DNA of 5,738 nucleotides, from positions 1 to 5,738 of the forward strand of contig DASPFV010000046.1 in assembly GCA_035620975.1 (NCBI GenBank). The letters are read 5' to 3'. The stretch is from DASPFV01 sp035620975 (GTDB taxonomy: Bacteria; Acidobacteriota; Vicinamibacteria; Vicinamibacterales; 2-12-FULL-66-21). The notes beneath the pieces are model-generated. The model worked only from the letters and a program-made list of their open reading frames with translations. It had not been told where the DNA came from and did not search any database. The position numbers and the translations under genes are program-made. Positions 1 through 5,600 of this stretch are shown here, in pieces (the first letter of the stretch is position 1; every line of letters starts with the position of its first letter).

Positions 1-210
1 CCAGGCGCAACCACCTCCGGTCTCCTCCGGGCCGGATTCGCCCTTCTCAGCTCGCAGCGCTGGGCTGGCACGATGCCTCTCCTGCTGTCTACTGACAGCA
101 GCCGGCGGCCCCGCCCGGGCCCACCACACGGCTTTTCCGCGCCAGACCGTTTTCGGGTGATTGCCCGCACCCAGGCGAAGTACCGCCAGGATCAGCGCTC
201 CGTGGGGGAA
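1..210. other. Left-end non-coding stretch without a supportable gene
   Basis: Frame +1 stays open from the window edge to base 279, but its translation is rich in Arg, Pro and Gly, shows no recognisable domain, and runs into a tandem repeat. A minus-strand frame is also open here without a convincing start. Such open frames are expected by chance at this GC content. No tRNA, rRNA or transposase signature is visible. The only structure seen is a perfect hairpin at 82-101, listed separately. The tail of a gene lying mostly outside the window cannot be excluded. Confidence 0.5.
82..101. repeat. Perfect 8-bp inverted repeat with 4-nt loop
   Basis: CTGCTGTC and GACAGCAG are separated by TACT. 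The stem is perfect and compact enough to fold as RNA or to be a protein-binding dyad. No T-run follows it on either strand, so it does not look like a standard intrinsic terminator. The flank at 101-125 is very GC-rich. Function unknown. Confidence 0.45.
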
Positions 211-340
211 GTAGCCATCCGCGAACACGCGGGAGCATCCGCGTCCCGTGGAAGGTGGACCATCCGCGGCCATCCGTGAGCAGCCGCGTCGCGTGCGAAG
301 CAGCCCGTTCGCGAACATCCGCGAGCATCCGCGGTTCAGG
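211..340. repeat. Degenerate 10-bp tandem repeat array, consensus near GCGAGCATCC
   Basis: About twelve units can be laid end to end. They include GTAGCCATCC (211), GCGAACACGC (221), GGGAGCATCC (231), GCGGCCATCC (266), GTGAGCAGCC (276), CGAAGCAGCC (296), GCGAACATCC (311) and GCGAGCATCC (321). The phase shifts twice, around 250-265 and 306-310. The core CATCCGCG occurs exactly at 216, 236, 261, 316 and 326. The array ends at the stop codon (336-338) of the minus-strand DinB-like gene, so it would lie in that gene's 3' untranslated RNA. The units are too short and too contiguous for CRISPR. Confidence 0.7.
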
Positions 341-929
341 TGCGCGGATACGCGGCGTGCTGCTTGATCTCCCGGATCTGCAGGATGTGGCGCTGGGCGT
401 GCGTGGAGATCATGAGGAACCACTGATAGACGTCCATGTTCCCGTCGAGGAGCTTCCGCGAGCGCAGGTCGTCGGTGGTGGTCCGGGCGTACTCGCGCAT
501 CGTCGCGCGGAGTTTCGCGAACTCGCCGAAGGAATCGGCGATATCCGTCCACTTGCCTTTTGGCACGCGCGCCTCGCCGGTCCGGTTCCGGTTCGTGCGA
601 TCGACGCCGTACCAGAGAATGGCGGCATCCGTGGCCTCCATCTTCTCGGTCGTGGCCGGCTGTTTCATCGAGTCGTGAACGCGCTGCCAGTACTGCGGCT
701 CGGCAATCGCCAGGTGCTCCACGACGTCCATGACGCTCCAGCTCTCGGGCGACATCCTGAACGTCAGTTGTGCCTTGGAGAGTCCACTGATTTCGCTCTT
801 GAGCCAGCTTTCCGTCATCTCCAGATGGGCGAGCAGCCGCTGCCGATCGATGTCTTCGAGTGCCCGGGCGGACGTTCCGGACACGAAGACGATGGCAACG
901 ACGACGATTGATGAGAGGAGTGTCTGCAT
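336..929 (-). CDS. Exported DinB/YfiT-like four-helix-bundle protein
   Basis: This 197-residue protein has an N-terminal hydrophobic stretch (about residues 3-19) ending in an Ala-Arg-Ala motif at 21-23, consistent with a Sec signal peptide cut near residue 23. The mature part fits the DinB_2 superfamily: a WxxxDVxEHL motif (Trp64, Asp68, His72) and a late HxxxH motif (His177, His181). Together these give the His triad that binds a divalent metal in the family. DinB-like proteins include thiol-dependent transferases such as BstA/YfiT and many members of unknown activity, so the reaction cannot be named. An extracytoplasmic location is less usual than the cytosolic one of the studied members. 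I kept the ATG at 927-929 because it gives a complete signal peptide, although no good Shine-Dalgarno sequence precedes it. The gene diverges from the dioxygenase gene, and a 10-bp repeat array begins at its stop codon. Confidence 0.82.
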   Translation of the reverse strand: MQTLLSSIVVVAIVFVSGTSARALEDIDRQRLLAHLEMTESWLKSEISGLSKAQLTFRMSPESWSVMDVVEHLAIAEPQYWQRVHDSMKQPATTEKMEATDAAILWYGVDRTNRNRTGEARVPKGKWTDIADSFGEFAKLRATMREYARTTTDDLRSRKLLDGNMDVYQWFLMISTHAQRHILQIREIKQHAAYPRT

Positions 930-1064
930 GACCCGTCATGGTGTGCGCGCCGGCCGGGCGCGTCAACCCGTCCGGTCCCCCGTTTGGACCGTTTCGTCAC
1001 ATAGTTGAGGCTGGCGACCGGGGACGGCCACTACAGCCGGCGCGTCCAACCGGGTAATGCCTTC
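930..1064. promoter_or_regulatory. Divergent intergenic region between the DinB-like and dioxygenase genes
   Basis: Both genes must be transcribed outward from here, so promoters are expected. I see no pair of good -35 and -10 hexamers on either strand. Small structures are present: a CCGTTT direct repeat at 980-985 and 989-994, and a CGGTCC/GGACCG inverted repeat (973-978 and 986-991) with a 7-nt loop. Either could be an operator half-site or chance. The role is inferred from gene orientation only. Confidence 0.35.
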
Positions 1065-1072
1065 GGAGGAGG
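1065..1072 (+). promoter_or_regulatory. Shine-Dalgarno sequence of the dioxygenase gene
   Basis: GGAGGAGG lies four bases upstream of the ATG at 1077 and is a near-ideal match to the 16S rRNA 3' end. It fixes the start at 1077 rather than the in-frame TTG at 1005, whose extra 24 residues look non-conserved. Confidence 0.85.
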
Positions 1073-1076
1073 ATGC

Positions 1077-2045
1077 ATGGAGAGCGTCAGGGGCCTTCAC
1101 CACGTGACGGCGATCTCGGGACCGGCCCAGGAGAACCTCGATTTCTACGCCGGCGTGCTGGGGATGCGGCTCGTGAAGAAAAGCGTCAACCAGGACGACC
1201 CCGGCACCTACCACCTGTTCTACGCGGACGCCGAAGGCCATCCGGGCGCCGATCTGACGTTCTTCCCCTGGGCGCACATGGCGCCGCCGCGTGACGGTCA
1301 CGGGCTCAGCACCGAGGTCTCCCTCACGATTCCGGCGGGCAGCCTCCGCTTCTGGGGTGAGCGGCTGGCGCGCTATGGCGTCACGACGTTCGCGGTCGAG
1401 ACCCGGTTCGGGTCGCGGGTGATTCCACTCGTCGATCCGCACGGGATGCGGGTCGCCCTCGTCGAGACCGCCGAGGCGGCGTCACGGACGTTCGCGCCGT
1501 GGGAGGCCAGTCCTGTTCCCGTCGAACACCAGGTGCGCGGGCTGGAAGGCGCCCGCATGCTCGAGCGGGAGCTTGCACCCACGGTGACGTTCCTGACAGG
1601 CACGCTGGGCTTCGCGCACGTCGGTCTCGAGAACGGGTGGCACCGGTACGGCGTGCAGGGTGGAGGATCGGGCCGCTACGTCGATCTGCAGGAGGTGCCC
1701 GACGCGCGCCGCGGGGCATGGGGAGTCGGCAGCATCCACCATCTGGCGTGGCGCGTGGACGACGACGCCCACCAGCTGGTGGTCCGGCAACGAGTGGACG
1801 ACGCCGGGCGGCGACCCACACCCGTCATCGATCGCTTCTGGTTCCACTCGGTGTACTTCCTGGAGCCAGGCGGCGTCCTGTTCGAACTGGCCACCGACGG
1901 CCCGGGCTTCAGCGTCGACGAGGATCCAGCGCATCTCGGCGAGTCACTCGTGCTGCCGCCCTGGCTCGAGGCGCAGCGTCCGCAGATCGAGCGCGGACTC
2001 CCGGCGCTTGCCGCGCCGGACCCGGAACGGTCGGTGCGGATCTGA
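1077..2045 (+). CDS. Ring-cleaving dioxygenase, VOC superfamily (MhqO/PcpA-like)
   Basis: A 322-residue cytosolic protein with two glyoxalase/VOC modules, about residues 6-130 and 150-275, matching the usual length of roughly 310-320 for the MhqO group. The first module opens with GLHHVTAISG and continues FYxGVLGMRLVKKSVNQDD, typical of this group. The second has SIHHLAW (219-225), FHSVYF (256-261) and FELATD (269-274). By comparison with PcpA (2,6-dichlorohydroquinone dioxygenase; ligands His10, His227 and Glu276 as I recall), the Fe(II) ligands here should be His8, His221 and Glu270, with His257 near the active site. Family members open hydroquinone or catechol-type rings with oxygen, and Bacillus MhqO belongs to a quinone stress response. 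The exact substrate is inferred and could be different. The gene is monocistronic: it has its own strong ribosome-binding site and a terminator about 40 bases after the stop codon. Confidence 0.88.
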   Translation: MESVRGLHHVTAISGPAQENLDFYAGVLGMRLVKKSVNQDDPGTYHLFYADAEGHPGADLTFFPWAHMAPPRDGHGLSTEVSLTIPAGSLRFWGERLARYGVTTFAVETRFGSRVIPLVDPHGMRVALVETAEAASRTFAPWEASPVPVEHQVRGLEGARMLERELAPTVTFLTGTLGFAHVGLENGWHRYGVQGGGSGRYVDLQEVPDARRGAWGVGSIHHLAWRVDDDAHQLVVRQRVDDAGRRPTPVIDRFWFHSVYFLEPGGVLFELATDGPGFSVDEDPAHLGESLVLPPWLEAQRPQIERGLPALAAPDPERSVRI

Positions 2046-2086
2046 AGTCGCCGGACTGGCGGTTTCCCCTTCTCCCTTTTCCCATC

Positions 2087-2122
2087 CAGGCCGCCGTCCT
2101 GGCGGCCTGCCCTCTCTTTCTT
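2087..2122 (+). terminator. Intrinsic terminator after the dioxygenase gene
   Basis: A perfect 9-bp GC-rich stem, CAGGCCGCC (2087-2095) with GGCGGCCTG (2101-2109), closes a 5-nt loop. It is followed by the pyrimidine-rich tract CCCTCTCTTTCTT. Read on the minus strand, the tract after the hairpin is purine-rich, so it should stop only plus-strand transcription. It sits in the 120-base gap between convergent genes. Confidence 0.82.
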
Positions 2123-2165
2123 CGCGGATCGCGGCGCTGCGGCGCATCGCGAGCGGACTCGCAGG

Positions 2166-3818
2166 CTACTGCAGGGTGAACGTCACGTTGACGTTCATCT
2201 CCACGTCCACGGGCACGCAGTTGAGCAGTGTCGGCGTGAACACCCACTGCCGCACGGCGTCCATCGCCGCGTCGCGCAGGCCGGGATTCGTCGGAGCCGC
2301 CTCCCGGAGATCCGCGACCGAGCCATCGGCCGCGATTCTCGCCACGAGGTGCACGACGCCACTGACGCCCGCGGCTCGCAGGCTGTACGAGTAGACCGGC
2401 CGGACGTCCCGAACCTTCATCGGCGGGCGGATGTGGCCGCCGGCCGACGAGGGCGTGCACGGCTTGCCCGGGCTTTCGCGCCGCGGTGGCGCGGTGACCA
2501 GGCGGGGCGGCTCGTCAGGGCTCGTCCGGTCGCCGGACACCGTGATCGTCTCCTGCACGGTGCCGACGCGCAGGACCAGATCCCGTTCGACGTGCTGGGC
2601 GGCGACGGTCAGCCGTCCCGAGAACGCCCTGAATCCCGGGTATTTCGCGACGAGCTGGTAGTCGCCCGGGGGAAGCCCCACGAACTGGAAGCGTCCGCTC
2701 GTGTCGCTCTGGACCTCGTGCTTCGCCTGTGTCTGCTCGTTCGTCAGGACGAGCGTCACCTGCGGGATGGCGTTGTTCATGGGATCGGCGACCGATCCGG
2801 AGAACGTGGCGAACGTCTGCCCGCCGAGTCCGAGCCCGGCTGCGAAGACGGCCGCCGCGGCCACTCCGGTAATGGTCATCGTGCGCGCCAGCCGACCCGG
2901 CCGGCTCCGATCGACGTCGTGCGTCAACATGGCAGTCACTCTCCGTTCCAGGCTCGATCGCCGGGCCATGGCGGGTGCGGGATAGCCCGAGGCAAAGGCG
3001 CGCCGCCGCGCCCCTGCCGTTCGCACCAGATCGACGAGGTGGGCCGCATAGCGCGGACCGTCCACCCCGTGGCTCAACACTTCGTCGTCGCACGCCCGCT
3101 CACTTTCGAGCCGCAGGCGGCGGCTGGCCATCCAGAGCACCGGGTTGAACCAGTAGACCGCGCGCAGCGTTTCGGCCAGGAGCTGCGCCGGCCAGTCCCG
3201 CCGCCGGATGTGGGCGAGCTCGTGGCACAGCACGACGTGAATGAGATCCTCCTTCCACGTGTCCGCACCGGACGGCAGCAGGATCGTTGGCGACCAGATG
3301 CCCCACGTGACGAGCAGCGTGGGATGAGTGCTCAGCAGGATGCGGACCTTCCGGTGCACGCGGCACTCCGGCCCGAGCTTCGCCGCCAGCTCGAGCCACG
3401 GTCCCGAGAGGACTGGTTCCGCCCCGGCCGCGAGCCAGGCGAGCCGTACCAGCCCCACGACGAGCACCAGCAGACCGGCGACGGCGCCGATCAACCAGGC
3501 CCCTCGAAGAGCCGCGCCGAGATCCGTGGGCCACGTGGCGGCCCCGGACTCCGCCGCTTCGCTGGCGACCATAACTGCACTCGTCGCGGAAGGCTCCTGC
3601 GGGCTGGCCGCCGATGGTGTGGGGCTCTGGCGCAGCCGGCCGGCGAGCCATGCCGACTCGATCTGCCAGGACGGGGCGAGCGGCGAGAGGAGCGGCAGCG
3701 ACGCGGCAGCCGCCAGTGCAGCCGTCAACACGTAATGGCGCCACGCCGCGGATCGGCGGCGTGCGAGCGTCACCGACGCGAGCGCCGCCAGGACGATGCA
3801 CGTGATCTTGAGTGTCAT
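2166..3818 (-). CDS. M56 (BlaR1/MecR1-type) membrane metalloprotease fused to carboxypeptidase-regulatory-like and TonB C-terminal domains
   Basis: A 550-residue membrane protein. Four hydrophobic segments (about residues 3-19, 29-48, 106-130 and 314-332) match the BlaR1 topology. The third loop carries the zinc protease site HELAH (His199, Glu200, His203), with the downstream ESERACDDE segment supplying the likely third ligand, Glu240. After the last membrane segment, where BlaR1 has a penicillin-binding sensor, there is instead a carboxypeptidase-regulatory-like beta-sandwich (about 338-428, with DTSGRFQFVGLPPGDYQL), a Pro-rich linker (about 431-466), and a TonB C-terminal domain (about 465-550, with GVVHLVARIAADGSV and AVRQWVFTPTLLN). 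These domains should lie in the periplasm. The probable role is to sense an envelope signal and cause inactivation of the BlaI-like repressor encoded just upstream; the signal is unknown. The start codon overlaps the repressor stop as ATGA and has a GAGGGG ribosome-binding site six bases before it. An alternative is a TonB-like energy-coupling role. Architecture is well supported; function is inferred. Confidence 0.87.
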   Translation of the reverse strand: MTLKITCIVLAALASVTLARRRSAAWRHYVLTAALAAAASLPLLSPLAPSWQIESAWLAGRLRQSPTPSAASPQEPSATSAVMVASEAAESGAATWPTDLGAALRGAWLIGAVAGLLVLVVGLVRLAWLAAGAEPVLSGPWLELAAKLGPECRVHRKVRILLSTHPTLLVTWGIWSPTILLPSGADTWKEDLIHVVLCHELAHIRRRDWPAQLLAETLRAVYWFNPVLWMASRRLRLESERACDDEVLSHGVDGPRYAAHLVDLVRTAGARRRAFASGYPAPAMARRSSLERRVTAMLTHDVDRSRPGRLARTMTITGVAAAAVFAAGLGLGGQTFATFSGSVADPMNNAIPQVTLVLTNEQTQAKHEVQSDTSGRFQFVGLPPGDYQLVAKYPGFRAFSGRLTVAAQHVERDLVLRVGTVQETITVSGDRTSPDEPPRLVTAPPRRESPGKPCTPSSAGGHIRPPMKVRDVRPVYSYSLRAAGVSGVVHLVARIAADGSVADLREAAPTNPGLRDAAMDAVRQWVFTPTLLNCVPVDVEMNVNVTFTLQ

Positions 3819-4231
3819 CGCTTTCCCCTCTTCGCTCTGGCCACGAGCTCGGCAATCCTGGCCCTGTCGACGAGCTCGGCGATCCGATCGAGCTCCGGCT
3901 CGGACACGCGGGCGGTGTCGCCGCCGAGCACAGCGGCGACGACCTTCTCGGCGGAGCCGTCGAAGAACGTCTCGAGGAGGTGCCGGAGTGCGGATTTCGC
4001 CGCGGCGTGGCGGGACGTCGAAGGCATGTACACGAACCGGAGGCCTTCCTCCTCGTGGCGGACGTGGCCCTTTTCTTCGAGCACGCGCAGCTGGGTCCGG
4101 ACCGTCGACGAGGTCGGCCGGCCCGGCAGGTCCTGCATCACCTCTGCCGCGGTGGCACGCCCGCGGCGGTAGAGGATGTCCATGATCTGCCGTTCCCGGC
4201 GGCTCAGCGAAGCATAAGGCGGCTGGGGCAT
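3815..4231 (-). CDS. BlaI/MecI/CopY-family transcriptional repressor
   Basis: A 138-residue cytosolic DNA-binding protein of normal family length. Residues 8-70 form a winged helix: LSRRERQIMDILYRRG, the helix ATAAEVMQDLP, the recognition helix SSTVRTQLRVLEEKG (41-55) and a wing with HVRHEEEGLRFVY. Residues 72-125 are the helical dimerisation part, including RHLLETFFDGSAEKVVAAVL, where related repressors are cleaved or inactivated after protease signalling. It is the first gene of an operon with the M56 protease gene (ATGA overlap), the classic repressor-sensor arrangement. I chose the ATG at 4231. An in-frame ATG at 4279 lies upstream of the predicted transcription start and would translate the operator itself, giving an uncharacteristic N-terminus. 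The resulting leader is short, A-rich and lacks a Shine-Dalgarno sequence. Autoregulation is expected from the palindrome at its start. Targets beyond its own operon are unknown. Confidence 0.93.
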   Translation of the reverse strand: MPQPPYASLSRRERQIMDILYRRGRATAAEVMQDLPGRPTSSTVRTQLRVLEEKGHVRHEEEGLRFVYMPSTSRHAAAKSALRHLLETFFDGSAEKVVAAVLGGDTARVSEPELDRIAELVDRARIAELVARAKRGKR

Positions 4232-4272
4232 GATGTTATTTTTGTCGCCGACGTGCGATAAAAATAACATCA
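4231..4272. promoter_or_regulatory. Operator-like 42-bp palindrome at the blaI-type gene start
   Basis: TGATGTTATTTTT (4231-4243) and AAAAATAACATCA (4260-4272) are a perfect 13-bp inverted repeat around a 16-base centre. Inside, TCGC (4245-4248) and GCGA (4255-4258) are also complementary, so 34 of 42 positions pair. One arm covers the repressor's -10 element and the other reaches its start codon. Such AT-rich symmetry in otherwise GC-rich DNA strongly suggests a repressor-binding site, most simply for the BlaI-like dimer. It does not contain the TACA/TGTA dyad of staphylococcal bla/mec operators. Confidence 0.82.
4242..4270 (+). promoter_or_regulatory. Possible divergent promoter toward the acyltransferase gene, inside the palindrome
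   Basis: On the plus strand TTGTCG (4242-4247) and TAACAT (4265-4270) are 17 bases apart, each matching four of six consensus positions. If active, it would give a leader of about 65 bases for the acyltransferase gene and place that gene under the same operator. Part of the match follows from the AT-rich palindrome itself, so the case is modest, and a second candidate start region exists at 4331-4342. Confidence 0.35.
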
Positions 4273-4289
4273 CCCCCAAGCGCTGTCAA
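4261..4289 (-). promoter_or_regulatory. Promoter of the repressor-protease operon
   Basis: On the minus strand, a perfect TTGACA -35 hexamer (4289-4284) is followed after exactly 17 bases by TATTTT (4266-4261). Transcription would start near 4254, inside the palindrome and about 23 bases before the ATG at 4231. A repressor bound to the palindrome would therefore block RNA polymerase directly. Confidence 0.75.
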
Positions 4290-4291
4290 GC

Positions 4292-4326
4292 TCGAACCCT
4301 GCACCGTGAACCTGGAACCCTGAACC
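4292..4326 (-). repeat. Five tandem 7-bp units (GGTTCNN) before the acyltransferase gene
   Basis: Read on the minus strand from 4326 down to 4292, the units are GGTTCAG, GGTTCCA, GGTTCAC, GGTGCAG and GGTTCGA, without gaps. Only one unit departs from GGTTC. The array fills most of the space between the operator and the start codon at 4343. A similar array in the opposite orientation follows the gene at 5570-5597. Confidence 0.75.
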
Positions 4327-4330
4327 TGCG

Positions 4331-4342
4331 GTAGCATCCCCC
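4331..4342 (+). promoter_or_regulatory. TANNAT motif directly before the acyltransferase start codon
   Basis: GGTAGCATCCCCC precedes the ATG at 4343, so TAGCAT ends five bases before it. No Shine-Dalgarno sequence is seen. A -10 element this close to the ATG is the signature of leaderless or near-leaderless transcripts in several high-GC groups. No -35 match is evident; the upstream region is occupied by the 7-bp repeats. Confidence 0.4.
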
Positions 4343-5563
4343 ATGCTCCAGACCGCTACCCGGTCCCCCGTGACGGCGCAGGCGCCCGCGGCGGTGCTGC
4401 CGCAGCGGCTGCGCTCGCTCGACGTGTTCCGCGGCGCCACGATGCTCTTCATGGCGTCCGAGATCCTGCACATTCCGGCCGTCGCCCGGCGTTTCCCCGA
4501 CAGCACGGCGGCGGGTCTCGTGGCGTGGAACCTGGATCACGTGCCCTGGGTCGGCTGCGCTCCCTGGGACCTGATCCAGCCCGCGTTCATGTTCATGGTG
4601 GGCGTGTCGCTGCCCTTCTCGGTGGCGGCCCGGCGGGCGCGCGGGCAGGCCTTCGCGCCGATGCTGGGCCACGCCGCATACCGCGCGCTCGTCCTGATTG
4701 CGCTCGGCATCTTCCTGCGTTCGCTCGCGCGCGCTCAGACCTACTTCACGTTCGAGGACGTGCTGACCCAGATCGGGCTCGGTTACGTATTTCTGTTCCT
4801 GCTGGCATGGACCCGGCCGCGCGTGCAGTGGCTGGCCGCCGGGCTGATCCTCGCCGGCTACTGGCTGCTCTTTGCGGTGTACCCGCTGCCGCCCGCGGGC
4901 TTCGATCCGGCCAGCGTCGGCGTGCCCGCCGACTGGCCGCATCGGCTCTCCGGCTTCGCGGCGCACTGGGACAAGAATATGAACGCGGCGCACGCATTCG
5001 ACGCGTGGTTCCTCAACCTGTTCCCGCGGGAGTCGCCATTCCTGTTCAACCGGGGCGGCTACCTGACCCTGAACTTCGTGCCTTCGCTCGCGACGATGAT
5101 CTTCGGCCTTCTGGCGGGCGGACTGCTGAAGGAGCGGCGTACCGCCCGCGAGACCCTCCGCACGCTCGTCATCTTCGGAGCGGCCGGCGTCGTCGTCGGG
5201 TTCCTGCTGCACACCGTCGGCATCTGCCCCATCGTCAAGCGCATCTGGACACCGTCGTGGGCGATCTTCAGCGCTGGCTGGGTGACCCTGATCCTCGCCC
5301 TCGTGTATTACGCGGTGGACGTCAGGCACCCCCGATGGGCGTTTCCGTTCGTCGTCGTCGGCATGAACTCGATCGCCATGTACGTCCTCGTGCACGTCGC
5401 GACGGATTTCGTGGGACGCTCGTTTCGCATCCATCTGGGCACGGGCGTGTTCGAGCTGCTGGGTCCCGCGCTGGCTCCCGTGCTGCTCGGAGCGGCGACC
5501 CTGCTCGTCTTCTGGCTCGTCCTGTTCTGGATGTACCGGGCACGCCTCTTTGTGAGGATCTGA
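4343..5563 (+). CDS. Polytopic membrane acyltransferase, NagX/HGSNAT-like (COG4299, DUF5009-type)
   Basis: A 406-residue inner-membrane protein with about ten hydrophobic segments (among them residues 78-95, 110-127, 142-156, 161-180, 247-262, 273-293, 305-325, 334-352 and 375-397). Family hallmarks are RSLDVFRG (24-31) leading into the first membrane helix, HVPWVGCAPWDLIQPAFMF (66-84), HWDKN (208-212), FVPSLATMIFGLLAG (245-259), WTPSWAIFSAGW (302-313) and GMNSIAMYVL (340-349). His66 aligns by pattern with the catalytic His of human heparan-alpha-glucosaminide N-acetyltransferase, which passes an acetyl group from cytosolic acetyl-CoA to an amino sugar on the other side of the membrane. Bacterial relatives often sit in amino-sugar or glycan-use clusters; no such genes are visible here, so the acceptor is unknown. 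Length is typical and complete. The start at 4343 is chosen because conserved sequence begins at residue 24 and the next Met falls inside the first helix. Repeats of GGTTCNN flank both ends. Confidence 0.85.
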   Translation: MLQTATRSPVTAQAPAAVLPQRLRSLDVFRGATMLFMASEILHIPAVARRFPDSTAAGLVAWNLDHVPWVGCAPWDLIQPAFMFMVGVSLPFSVAARRARGQAFAPMLGHAAYRALVLIALGIFLRSLARAQTYFTFEDVLTQIGLGYVFLFLLAWTRPRVQWLAAGLILAGYWLLFAVYPLPPAGFDPASVGVPADWPHRLSGFAAHWDKNMNAAHAFDAWFLNLFPRESPFLFNRGGYLTLNFVPSLATMIFGLLAGGLLKERRTARETLRTLVIFGAAGVVVGFLLHTVGICPIVKRIWTPSWAIFSAGWVTLILALVYYAVDVRHPRWAFPFVVVGMNSIAMYVLVHVATDFVGRSFRIHLGTGVFELLGPALAPVLLGAATLLVFWLVLFWMYRARLFVRI

Positions 5564-5569
5564 ACAGGC

Positions 5570-5597
5570 GGTTCAAGGTTCAAGGTTCAGGGTTCGC
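5570..5597 (+). repeat. Four tandem 7-bp units (GGTTCNN) after the acyltransferase gene
   Basis: GGTTCAA, GGTTCAA, GGTTCAG and GGTTCGC follow without gaps, starting seven bases after the stop codon and ending 17 bases before the next start codon. This is the same unit as the array at 4292-4326 but in inverted orientation. The 7-bp period is clear; a function is not. Confidence 0.78.
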
Positions 5598-5600
5598 AGA

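Noticed and set aside
1..279. Small plus-strand protein open from the window edge
   Set aside because: No ribosome-binding site or family similarity; the C-terminal third is encoded by the tandem decamer repeat.
211..340. CRISPR array
   Set aside because: Units are about 10 bp, degenerate and contiguous, with no unique spacers of regular length and no cas genes.
255..911. Plus-strand open frame of 218 codons opposite the DinB-like gene
   Set aside because: It begins inside the decamer repeats and shows no domain; the opposite strand has a signal peptide and the DinB His triad.
1005..1076. Upstream TTG start for the dioxygenase
   Set aside because: The ideal GGAGGAGG ribosome-binding site is just before the ATG at 1077, and the conserved GLHHVT motif begins five residues after it.
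2349..4172. Plus-strand open frame of 607 codons antisense to the sensor and repressor genes
   Set aside because: It is composition-driven (rich in Arg, Pro, Gly), has no recognisable domain, and lies opposite two genes with clear motifs (HELAH, winged helix, TonB domain).
2166..4231. Beta-lactam resistance operon of the bla/mec type
   Set aside because: The sensor lacks a penicillin-binding domain and there is no beta-lactamase or PBP gene next to it, so the family resemblance does not support a resistance role.
4232..4279. Upstream ATG at 4279 as the start of the repressor
   Set aside because: The predicted promoter places the transcript start near 4254, downstream of this ATG, and the extra 16 residues would be encoded by the palindrome itself.
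4286..5434. Minus-strand open frame of 382 codons antisense to the acyltransferase
   Set aside because: Its translation is low-complexity, with Arg, Glu, His and Gly in excess, as expected for the reverse of a high-GC membrane protein gene; no family features.
4292..5597. Terminal inverted repeats of an insertion sequence around the acyltransferase gene
   Set aside because: The enclosed gene is not a transposase, the repeats are tandem heptads with differing unit number and sequence, and no target-site duplication is evident.
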